From: Salinisphaera sp. UBA6602
Lineage (GTDB): Bacteria > Pseudomonadota > Gammaproteobacteria > Nevskiales > Salinisphaeraceae
NCBI GenBank assembly: GCA_002433465.1
Contig: DJIE01000169.1
Location: forward strand, 1-6,304
Direction of reading: 5' to 3'
Length of the DNA: 6,304 bases
The first letter of the stretch is position 1; each line of letters opens with the position of its first letter. The notes under the pieces are model-generated. The model ran no database searches. It was not told the origin of the DNA and saw only the letters and a program-made list of their open reading frames with translations. The translations under genes were made by a program, and so were the position numbers. Below, piece after piece: positions 1 through 6,304 of this stretch.

Positions 1-630
1 TATCCGATCGGCGCCGTCACCGAACTGCTGTGCAACAACGCAGGGCTGGGCGAGCTGAGCCTGCTGTTGCACGGCCTGGCCCGGCGCATGCGCGAACAGC
101 CCAAGCGCCAGCTCGCCTTCATCGCCCCGCCGCCGACCCTGCAGGCCCCGGCGCTCACCCAGGCCGGCATCGATTGTGCCCGGGTGCCGCTCGTGGCCTG
201 TCGCAACGAGAGCGAAAAAGTGTGGTGTGTCGAACAGATGGCACGGGCGAATGCGTTTGCCGGTTTCGTCGTCTGGGCCGACCGTCTTGATACAACCGCC
301 CTGCGTCGTCTGCAGCTGGCCGCCGAGAAGGCAGCCTGTCCGGTGTTTGTCTATCGCCATATCCGGGCTGCCGCCGAACGCTCGCCGGCGGCCCTGCGCC
401 TGGCGATCACTGCCAGCGGCGGCGGCCAGCGTATCGAGATACTCAAATGCCGCGGCCCTGCCGGCGCCCGTATTGCCGGACTACGGCCCGGCGTCGAACG
501 CGTCTGGCAATTCGAGACCCCTCGTGCCGAGCTGGCGGCGCTGCGTGCAGGCGCCAGCAACGATATTCCTCAACCCGATCGTGTTCCCCATGTGGCTCGC
601 TCTTCGTCTTCCCCACTGGGCGCTCGATAG
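1..630 (+). CDS. imuA: ImuA, RecA-like accessory protein of the translesion mutasome (5' partial)
   Basis: ImuA is a RecA/SulA-like accessory protein needed with ImuB and DnaE2 for damage-induced mutagenesis in bacteria that carry this cassette. The frame is open from base 1, so the start codon and probably a few dozen N-terminal residues lie upstream; 209 residues are visible. The fragment opens with the family's typical segment YPIGAVTELL followed by AGLGELSLLL. This segment occupies the place of the RecA Walker A loop, but Glu (fragment residue 18) stands where the P-loop Lys would be, so nucleotide binding through a classical P-loop looks unlikely. The rest has the alternating hydrophobic strands of a RecA-like core. 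An internal TTG at 67 and ATG at 88 are in frame, but conserved family sequence precedes them, so neither is the real start. The last 41 bases overlap imuB. Identification rests on this N-terminal motif and on gene order; sequence conservation in the C-terminal half is weak, as is usual for the family. Confidence 0.88.
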   Translation, partial: YPIGAVTELLCNNAGLGELSLLLHGLARRMREQPKRQLAFIAPPPTLQAPALTQAGIDCARVPLVACRNESEKVWCVEQMARANAFAGFVVWADRLDTTALRRLQLAAEKAACPVFVYRHIRAAAERSPAALRLAITASGGGQRIEILKCRGPAGARIAGLRPGVERVWQFETPRAELAALRAGASNDIPQPDRVPHVARSSSSPLGAR

Positions 631-2020
631 CCGCGCAGACGCCCGCGACCGGCCGCCGGTTACGAACCCGACGCTGGTGGTGGCCGAACAGCGCGGCCGG
701 CGTCATGTCGTGGCCGCCGACGCCTGCGCGCTCGAACAAGGCGTACGCCGCGGCATGCTGCTGGCCGATGCACGCATGCATGTGCCCGAGGCCGTCGTGC
801 TAGCACGCCATATCGCCGGCGAAGGGGCCGCGCTCGAACGTCTGGGCGGCTGGGCCTGGCATTACAGCAGCCAGGTCCATATCGCACGCGCCAGCGACCG
901 CGTCGAATGCGCACGCGTGGTGTTCGAAATCGGCGCCAGCCTGCGCCTGTTCGGTGGTCGCCAGCGCCTGCTCGAACGCGTACGTGCCGATCTCGACCGC
1001 ATGGGCTATCGCTATACCCTGGGCGTGGGCGACAGCCCGCATGCCGCCCTGGCGTTTGCGCGTGCGCCTTCGCCCAAACACCGTGCCCAAGGTCTGGCCC
1101 GCCTGCCGCTGGCCTGTCTGGACCTCGACGCCCAGACCACGCTGTCGCTCAAGGCCAGCGGGCTGCGCCTTGCCGGCGAACTGCTGGCCCTGCCGCCTTC
1201 CACGCTGGTACGCCGCTACGGCAAGCCGACCCTGGACGCGCTGGAATGTCTACGCGGGCGCCGCCCGCATGGGCTGGACTTCTATACCCTGCCGCAGCGC
1301 TACGGTACCCGTCACGAACTCACCGGCGCGGTCGAAACGACCCAGGGGCTGGTATTCTTGCTGCGGCGCGTGTTCGCCGAGTTGGCCGCGTTTCTGCAGG
1401 GGGCGGATGCCACCATCCAGACGCTGCAGCTCAAGCTCATTCACGACGATTTGCCGCCCACCCGCCTGCTGCTGCGTCTGGCGTCGCCCTCACGTGATGC
1501 AGACCATCTGGAGCGCGTCGCCAACGAACGACTGGCCCGGGTCACCCTGGCCGCGCCAGTGCTCGAAATCGCGCTGGCCAGCGATCGCCTGCGTCGTTTC
1601 GAACAGGACCAGGACAGCCTCTGGCGCGACCCCGACCACGCCGGTATCGAACAATGGCCGGCGGTGCTCGATCGCCTGCGCGCGCGGCTGGGCCACGAGG
1701 CAGTCGGCTGGCTGCACGACGTGGACGACCACCGCCCGGAGCAGGCCAGTGCCCGGCACGACCGGCCGGCAACGCGTCATACCGCCACCCCGGCCCCACG
1801 CCCGATGTGGCTGCTCGACGTGCCCGAACGCGCGCCGGCAGAACTGACCCTGATCGCCGGCCCCGAGCGCATCGAAACCGGCTGGTGGGAACACAGCATC
1901 CGACGCGATTATTTTCGCGCCCGCGACGGCCAGGGACGCCTGCTCTGGGTCTATCGCGATCTGGCCCATGCCCCCAGCGGCGACACGCCGGTCTATTACA
2001 TGCACGGCCTGTTCGGATGA
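590..2020 (+). CDS. imuB: ImuB, non-catalytic Y-family polymerase homologue, mutasome clamp adaptor
   Basis: ImuB (476 aa) is a DinB/UmuC-like protein without polymerase activity that, in studied systems, joins DnaE2 and ImuA to the beta sliding clamp. The ATG at 590 gives the family's usual N-terminus, MWLALRLPHW. No Shine-Dalgarno sequence is visible; a GTG at 581 is an alternative start, and the frame stays open back into imuA without further family similarity. The N-terminal palm-like region lacks the DxD and SIDE-type acidic motifs of active Y-family enzymes, and the family's LFGG segment is at residues 120-123. A little-finger-like region follows, at roughly 228-340. Residues 341-345, QDSLW, fit the beta-clamp binding pattern QxxL(F/W) at the position expected for ImuB. 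A linker at about 370-400, rich in His, Arg and Pro, is probably disordered. The C-terminal block with GWW (431-433), RRDYFRARD, LLWVYRD and the terminal HGLF is typical of ImuB. It overlaps imuA by 41 bases and dnaE2 by 4, implying one transcript with coupled translation. Confidence 0.93.
   Translation: MWLALRLPHWALDSRADARDRPPVTNPTLVVAEQRGRRHVVAADACALEQGVRRGMLLADARMHVPEAVVLARHIAGEGAALERLGGWAWHYSSQVHIARASDRVECARVVFEIGASLRLFGGRQRLLERVRADLDRMGYRYTLGVGDSPHAALAFARAPSPKHRAQGLARLPLACLDLDAQTTLSLKASGLRLAGELLALPPSTLVRRYGKPTLDALECLRGRRPHGLDFYTLPQRYGTRHELTGAVETTQGLVFLLRRVFAELAAFLQGADATIQTLQLKLIHDDLPPTRLLLRLASPSRDADHLERVANERLARVTLAAPVLEIALASDRLRRFEQDQDSLWRDPDHAGIEQWPAVLDRLRARLGHEAVGWLHDVDDHRPEQASARHDRPATRHTATPAPRPMWLLDVPERAPAELTLIAGPERIETGWWEHSIRRDYFRARDGQGRLLWVYRDLAHAPSGDTPVYYMHGLFG
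2017..2020 (+). other. ATGA start/stop overlap coupling imuB to dnaE2
   Basis: The dnaE2 ATG (2017-2019) overlaps the imuB TGA (2018-2020). No clear Shine-Dalgarno sequence precedes it, so dnaE2 is probably translated by ribosomes terminating on imuB. The overlap also fixes the dnaE2 start: the frame is open further upstream, but only as the out-of-frame shadow of imuB, and DnaE2 family similarity begins immediately after this ATG. Confidence 0.8.
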
Positions 2021-5000
2021 GCGCGCTCGGCTATGCCGAGCTGTGCTGTGTGAGCGGGTTTTCCTTCCAGCGCGGCGCCTCCACGCCGGAAGAACTGGTC
2101 GCCCGCGCGGCCGAACTCGGCTATCAGGCGATCGCACTGACCGACGAATGCAGCCTGGCCGGCGCGGTACGGGCCCTGCAAACCGCCGAAGCCTGCGCTA
2201 TCGATCTCATTCTGGGCAGCCGTTTCACCCTCGACGAGGGCGTGACCGTCATTCTGCTGGTACGCAACCGCAACGGCTATACCCGCCTGTGCCGGCTGAT
2301 TACCGACGCCCGGCAACGCGTGGCCAAGGGCGACTACCGTATCGGCCTGGCCGACCTGCAGGCCGATACCCTGGCCGACTGCCGCATTCTGGTCCTGCCC
2401 GATTACGACTGCCCACCCATACCGGCGCTGCATCATCTGCTGGCCTGGCTGGCCACCACCTACCCGCGCCAGAGTCATATCGCACTGGCCCTGCATCGGC
2501 GTGCCGCCGATATGTCCCACCGACGCCGGCTCGATGAACTGCGGGCCCGATACGGTCTGCCGCTGGTCGCGGTGGGCGATGTCCATATGCATCGGCGGGC
2601 GCGGCGTGCCCTGCAGGACGTGTTCACTGCCCTGCGCCTGGGCACGACCGTCCACAACGCCGGGCGGGCATTGTTCGCCAACGGCGAACGCTATCTGCGA
2701 CCGCGCTCGACGCTGGCAGCTCTCTATCCCGACAACATGCTGGCCGCGACCCTGCGTATCGCCGCCGATTGCAGCTTTTCGCTGCGCGAAATCCGCTACG
2801 ACTATCCCTCCGAAGTGGTGCCCCAGGGCCAGACCGCGCTCGAGCATCTGCGCTCACTGGTGGAGCGCGGCTGTCGGCGGCGTTGGCCCGACGGCACGAA
2901 TGCCGCGATACGTCGCCAGATCGAGCACGAACTAGCGCTGATCGAGGAAAAGAACTATCCGCATTATTTTCTGACCGTCCACGATATCGTCGAAGAGGCG
3001 AACCGACGCGGCATTCTCTGTCAGGGGCGCGGCTCGGCGGCCAATTCGGTGGTGTGTTTCTGTCTGGGCATCACCGAAGTGGATCCGCTGCGCCACGACA
3101 TGCTCTTCGAGCGCTTCATCTCGCGCGATCGCAACGAACCGCCGGATATCGACGTCGACTTCGAACACGAACGCCGCGAAGAGATCATTCAGTACATCTA
3201 TGCCCGCTACGGCCGTCAGCGCGCCGCGCTCGCGGCCACCGTCATCCATTACCGACCGCGCAGCGCGATGCGCGACGTCGGCCGGGCCATGGGCCTGAGC
3301 GTCGACCAGATCGACACCCTGGCCGGCGCGCTGTCGCGGCGCAGCGATGACGGCAGCCTGGCCGCCCAGCTCGACGAACGCGGTATCGATATCGATGCCG
3401 GCGATCTCGATCGTATTCTCATGCTGGTGGATACGCTCATCGGGTTTCCACGTCATCTATCCCAGCATGTCGGCGGTTTCGTGCTCTCCGAAGTACCGCT
3501 GGAAGAGCTGGTGCCGGTGGAAAAGGCAGCCATGCCCAATCGCACCATCATCCAATGGGACAAGGACGATCTGGAAGCGGTCGGCCTGATGAAGATCGAC
3601 GTGCTCGCACTGGGCATGCTCAGCTGCCTGCGCCGCTGCTTCGCGCTCATCGAACGCCATCACGGCCGCCAGCTGACCATGGCCACCATTCCCGGCAAGG
3701 ACAGGCCCACCTACGACATGATTTCGGCCGCCGATACGGTCGGCGTTTTCCAGATCGAATCGCGGGCCCAGATGACCATGCTGCCACGGCTGCGCCCGCA
3801 GCGGTTTTTCGATCTCGTGGTCGAAGTGGCGATCGTACGCCCCGGCCCGATCCAGGGCGGCATGGTCCACCCCTACCTGCTCAACCGCGAAAAGAAGCGC
3901 GAAGAGATCGAATACCCCAGCGACGCCCTGCGCGGGGTGCTCGAACGCACCCACGGTGTGCCGATCTTTCAGGAACAGGTGATGAAAATCGCCATGGTGG
4001 CGGCCAATTTCAGCGCCGGCGAAGCCGACGGGCTACGTCGTTCAATGGCCGCCTGGAAAAAGAAAGGCGGACTCGAACCCTGGCGCGACCGCTTGAAGAG
4101 CGGCATGCGGGCCAACGGCTATGCCGAAGAATTCGCCGATCGGATCTTCGAACAGATCAAGGGTTTCGGCAGCTACGGCTTTCCTGAATCCCATGCCGTG
4201 AGTTTTGCCCTGCTCGTCTATGTGTCGTCGTATATCAAATGCCACTATCCGGCCGCCTTCGCGGCCGCCCTGATCAACAGCCAACCGATGGGCTTCTATG
4301 CACCGGCCCAGATCGTGGCCGACGTCAAACGTCACGGGGTGACAGTACACCCGGCCGATGTGTGTCACTCCGACTGGGACTGCACGCTCGAACGCACCGA
4401 TACCCAAGCCTTTGCACTGCGCCTGGGTCTAAGGCTGATCAAGGGGCTGTCGCAAGAAGCCGGCGAACGCATCGTCGCTGCACGCAACGACGCTGTGTTC
4501 ACCCAGGTGGCAGATCTGGTCACTCGTGCCCGGCTGGGCCAGCGCTGCCGCGACGCTCTGGCCCGGGCCGATGCCCTGCGCGGGCTGGCCGGACATCGCC
4601 ACCAGGCGCAGTGGCAGATCGCGGCCGCCCATGTGCATGCCGATCTGTTTGCCGGGCTCGAGGCGCCTGAACCCGAAGTGGCCCTGCCCGCGCCGCGCGA
4701 AGGCAACGATATCGTGGCCGACTATGCCAGTACCGCCCTGACCCTGCGCAGACATCCGTTGGCGCTGTTACGCCCGCAGCTGGCTCGCCAGGGCGTGCTC
4801 TGTGCCCGCGATTTCGATGCCCTGGCCGATCGTCGCGCTGCGCACGTCGCCGGCCTGGTCACCATCCGCCAACGCCCGGGCAGCGCCAAGGGTACGACCT
4901 TCGTCACCCTCGAAGACGAAACCGGCTGCGTGAACGTGGTCATCCATCGCGACCTGCTCGCCCGCTATCGCGTGGCCGTCACCAGCGCCCGGCTGCTACG

Positions 5001-5115
5001 GGTCAACGGCATCATGCAACGCCAGGGCCCCGTTACCCACTGCGTGGCGCGACATATCGTCGACGACAGCGCCCGGCTCGGGAAACTGACCACGCGCTCC
5101 CGAGATTTCCATTGA
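2017..5115 (+). CDS. dnaE2: DnaE2 (ImuC), error-prone DNA polymerase III alpha-type subunit
   Basis: This C-family DNA polymerase of 1032 aa is of normal length for DnaE2 and acts in translesion synthesis with ImuA and ImuB. An N-terminal PHP domain (about 1-200) starts with YAELCCVSGFSFQRGAS and includes ALTDECSLAG (D43) and GDVHMH (D188, H190, H192). The polymerase core contains GRGSAANS (337-344) and PDIDVDF (376-382), whose D379 and D381 match the catalytic pair D401/D403 of E. coli DnaE. The third carboxylate is D528 in MKIDVLALGML. Further conserved blocks are VGVFQIESRAQM, RPGP (608-611), AAWKKKGG and YGFPESHAVSFALLVY (720 onward). An OB fold occupies about 942-1018. The protein ends SRDFH, as DnaE2 proteins do, and lacks the tau-binding tail of replicative DnaE. 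All three catalytic Asp are present, so it should be active. Oddities are Cys10 where DnaE2 usually has His (ELHC) and Gly615 in QGGMVHPYL where Asp is usual; both comparisons are from memory. Expected SOS control would act upstream of the window. Confidence 0.97.
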   Translation: MSALGYAELCCVSGFSFQRGASTPEELVARAAELGYQAIALTDECSLAGAVRALQTAEACAIDLILGSRFTLDEGVTVILLVRNRNGYTRLCRLITDARQRVAKGDYRIGLADLQADTLADCRILVLPDYDCPPIPALHHLLAWLATTYPRQSHIALALHRRAADMSHRRRLDELRARYGLPLVAVGDVHMHRRARRALQDVFTALRLGTTVHNAGRALFANGERYLRPRSTLAALYPDNMLAATLRIAADCSFSLREIRYDYPSEVVPQGQTALEHLRSLVERGCRRRWPDGTNAAIRRQIEHELALIEEKNYPHYFLTVHDIVEEANRRGILCQGRGSAANSVVCFCLGITEVDPLRHDMLFERFISRDRNEPPDIDVDFEHERREEIIQYIYARYGRQRAALAATVIHYRPRSAMRDVGRAMGLSVDQIDTLAGALSRRSDDGSLAAQLDERGIDIDAGDLDRILMLVDTLIGFPRHLSQHVGGFVLSEVPLEELVPVEKAAMPNRTIIQWDKDDLEAVGLMKIDVLALGMLSCLRRCFALIERHHGRQLTMATIPGKDRPTYDMISAADTVGVFQIESRAQMTMLPRLRPQRFFDLVVEVAIVRPGPIQGGMVHPYLLNREKKREEIEYPSDALRGVLERTHGVPIFQEQVMKIAMVAANFSAGEADGLRRSMAAWKKKGGLEPWRDRLKSGMRANGYAEEFADRIFEQIKGFGSYGFPESHAVSFALLVYVSSYIKCHYPAAFAAALINSQPMGFYAPAQIVADVKRHGVTVHPADVCHSDWDCTLERTDTQAFALRLGLRLIKGLSQEAGERIVAARNDAVFTQVADLVTRARLGQRCRDALARADALRGLAGHRHQAQWQIAAAHVHADLFAGLEAPEPEVALPAPREGNDIVADYASTALTLRRHPLALLRPQLARQGVLCARDFDALADRRAAHVAGLVTIRQRPGSAKGTTFVTLEDETGCVNVVIHRDLLARYRVAVTSARLLRVNGIMQRQGPVTHCVARHIVDDSARLGKLTTRSRDFH

Positions 5116-5469
5116 ACAGCCGTGTGTTATACGACTTATCGCGAAACAGCAGAAAAACCCTCTCCGCGGGTTATACAGATTCCGCAGATTGACGCAAAAA
5201 CTCGAACTCGTATCAACTTTAATAATTAACAATAACTCACTGAGGATACTTGTTTTTTAAAACTCATCCCAAACCCGTCGAGTGTTTTAAGTTAAACAAT
5301 CGGTCCCTGATGGGCGTGCATTGGTAAGGACAAAGTCTTGCACGGCGGGTCGACCACCACCGCACAGTCCTCCCAACCAAGGCCCTGCGATTGACCTGCT
5401 ACTTGCCTCCATTCGCGTTCATTTGCCGACGACCACGCATTCCGGACGCCACGTCGCGAAGTGGCTGCC
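5116..5469. other. Intergenic region between convergent dnaE2 and clpA, AT-rich in its first half
   Basis: I find no convincing gene in this stretch. Bases 5171-5300 contain 43 G/C in 130 (33%, hand count), in sharp contrast to the flanking genes. No strong U-tract terminator for dnaE2 is seen: AACCC/GGGTT (5156-5172) is only a 5-bp stem with no U run on the + strand. CGTGCA (5315-5320) and TGCACG (5339-5344) form a 6-bp stem that encloses a shorter inner complementarity (AAGGAC/GTCT). GCCAC (5448-5452) and GTGGC (5461-5465) form another small hairpin just beside the clpA terminator. The region could be a long dnaE2 3' untranslated region or could hold a small RNA; nothing here decides between these. 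Confidence 0.6.
5189..5216 (+). promoter_or_regulatory. Weak sigma-70-like promoter candidate
   Basis: TTGACG (5189-5194; 5 of 6 match to the -35 consensus) is followed after 16 bases by TATCAA (5211-5216; 4 of 6 match to the -10 consensus). It lies in the AT-rich intergenic stretch and points toward the non-coding region before the clpA 3' end. Such matches arise easily in AT-rich DNA, and no gene follows it, so it is only a candidate. Confidence 0.2.
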
Positions 5470-5498
5470 AAAAAAAAGGCCCGGTAAAACCGGGCCTT
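5470..5498 (-). terminator. Intrinsic terminator of clpA
   Basis: On the - strand a 9-bp perfect stem, AAGGCCCGG / CCGGGCCTT, with the 5-base loop TTTTA is followed by a run of eight T (5477-5470). It sits about 30 bases past the clpA stop, as expected for a rho-independent terminator. Read on the + strand, the same hairpin is preceded by the A run but followed only by TT, so it would be a much weaker stop for dnaE2 transcripts. Confidence 0.93.
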
Positions 5499-5530
5499 GA
5501 ATACACGTGTTGAGCCTATCGTCGATCGAA

Positions 5531-6304
5531 TCAGGCTTCGGCGATTTCTCGGGACGTGATATCGAGCTCGATCGCATCGTCGTCCACGCGCACGACCACC
5601 TGGCCACCGTTGGCCAGTCGGCCGAACAAAAGCTCTTCGGCCAGCGGTTTCTTGATGTGATCCTGGATCACACGGGCCATCGGCCGTGCGCCCATCTTCA
5701 CATCGTAGCCGCGCTCGGCCAGCCAGCTGCGCGCCTCGGCTTCGACCGTGAGCCCGACGCCGCGTGCTTCCAGCTGTGCTTCGAGCTGGAGGATGAACTT
5801 GTCCACCACCCGCTCGATGACTTCGCCCTGCAACGGCTGGAACTGTATGATCGAGTCCAGACGATTGCGGAACTCCGGCGTGAAGCCACGACGAATGGCT
5901 TCCATGCCGTCCGAGCTGCTGTCGCTGGGATTGAAGCCAATCCCGCGGCTGGCCATTGCTTCGGCCCCGGCGTTGGTCGTCATCACCAGGATGACGTTGC
6001 GGAAATCTGCTTCCCGGCCGTTGTTGTCGGTGAGCTTGCCGTGGTCCATCACCTGCAAGAGCAGGTTGAAGATATCCGGATGGGCTTTCTCGATTTCGTC
6101 CAGCAGTACCACCGAGTGGGGCTGCTTGTTGACCGCTTCGGTCAGCAGCCCGCCCTGGTCATAGCCGACATACCCCGGCGGTGCGCCAATCAGGCGCGAC
6201 ACCGTATGCCGCTCCATGTATTCGGACATATCGAAGCGAACCAGCTCCACGCCCAGATGCAGCGCCAGCTGGCGGGTGACCTCGGTCTTGCCGACGCCGG
6301 TCGG
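5531..6304 (-). CDS. clpA: ClpA, ATP-dependent unfoldase subunit of ClpAP protease (C-terminal part)
   Basis: ClpA is the cytosolic AAA+ ring that recognises, unfolds and threads proteins, including N-degron substrates brought by ClpS, into the ClpP peptidase. The visible 257 residues are the second ATPase module; the first module and N-domain lie beyond the right edge. In order (fragment numbering): Walker A PTGVGKTEV (1-9, its first residue cut by the edge), pore loop GYVG (44-47), Walker B VVLLDE (65-70), sensor-1 MTTNAG (108-113), a loop with I-G-F (122-124), an arginine-finger segment FRNRLD (145-150) and sensor-2 GARP (205-208). The IGF tripeptide is the IGL/IGF-type loop that docks on ClpP; ClpB disaggregases lack it, so this is ClpA rather than ClpB. 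Sequence is very close to E. coli ClpA. The tail is short and acidic, ending SREIAEA. A GTG at 6250 is internal: the frame and homology continue to the window edge. The gene converges on dnaE2 and has its own terminator. Confidence 0.96.
   Translation of the reverse strand, partial: PTGVGKTEVTRQLALHLGVELVRFDMSEYMERHTVSRLIGAPPGYVGYDQGGLLTEAVNKQPHSVVLLDEIEKAHPDIFNLLLQVMDHGKLTDNNGREADFRNVILVMTTNAGAEAMASRGIGFNPSDSSSDGMEAIRRGFTPEFRNRLDSIIQFQPLQGEVIERVVDKFILQLEAQLEARGVGLTVEAEARSWLAERGYDVKMGARPMARVIQDHIKKPLAEELLFGRLANGGQVVVRVDDDAIELDITSREIAEA

Noticed and set aside
1654..2016. N-terminal extension of the dnaE2 frame upstream of 2017
   Set aside because: The extension is the out-of-frame reading of imuB, rich in Arg, Ala and Pro. 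DnaE2 similarity starts at the ATG at 2017.
1490..2137. Long antisense open frame (215 aa) opposite imuB
   Set aside because: It lies opposite a well-supported gene in GC-rich DNA, where third-position GC keeps antisense frames open. Its sequence shows no family motif.
1996..2847. Antisense open frame (283 aa) opposite the dnaE2 PHP region
   Set aside because: Shadow of dnaE2 codon usage; no recognisable domain, and it ends inside the imuB/dnaE2 junction.
5156..5172. AACCC/GGGTT hairpin as dnaE2 terminator
   Set aside because: The stem is only 5 bp and is not followed by a U run on the + strand.
4996..5232. Antisense frame (78 aa) across the dnaE2 3' end, with a TATAAC-like -10 nearby on the - strand
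   Set aside because: Most of it overlaps dnaE2 coding sequence, the promoter's -35 match is poor, and the protein has no recognisable features.
5250..5327. Small open frame from TTG (25 codons) preceded by GAGGA
   Set aside because: Rare start codon, very short, no recognisable product; AT-rich DNA makes such a match likely by chance.
5748..6164. + strand frame (138 aa) opposite clpA
   Set aside because: Shadow of clpA, whose Walker B, sensor and IGF motifs are clear on the other strand.
1..6304. CRISPR arrays, tRNA or rRNA genes, insertion sequences
   Set aside because: No regularly spaced repeats, tRNA-like cloverleaf, rRNA segment, transposase or terminal inverted repeats were seen on reading the window.

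Overview
The window is a piece of a GC-rich bacterial chromosome (coding parts about 65% GC, estimated by eye). The protein sequences point to a gammaproteobacterium: a ClpA-type chaperone close to the E. coli protein, and an ImuA-ImuB-DnaE2 cassette with the usual proteobacterial layout. The genus cannot be fixed from the sequence alone.

Layout: positions 1-5115 (+ strand) carry three tightly packed genes, imuA (5' end cut by the window edge), imuB and dnaE2. imuA and imuB overlap by 41 bases; imuB and dnaE2 overlap by 4 bases (ATGA). This is the known translesion 'mutasome' operon. DnaE2 is the error-prone C-family polymerase. ImuB is a catalytically inactive Y-family relative that links the complex to the beta clamp. 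ImuA is a RecA-like accessory protein. In characterised bacteria the three act together in SOS-induced mutagenesis. The operon promoter and any LexA operator lie upstream of the window.

Positions 5116-5530 hold no convincing gene. The first part is strikingly AT-rich (about one third GC over 5171-5300, hand count) and contains a weak promoter-like pair and a hairpin. A strong intrinsic terminator at 5470-5498 serves the convergent gene on the - strand.

Positions 5531-6304 (- strand) are the C-terminal part of clpA, the AAA+ unfoldase of the ClpAP protease. The fragment covers most of the second ATPase module and runs off the right edge just inside its Walker A motif.

No previously undescribed system is evident. 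The points most worth checking are the altered PHP metal-site residue in DnaE2 and the AT-rich intergenic stretch between the convergent genes.
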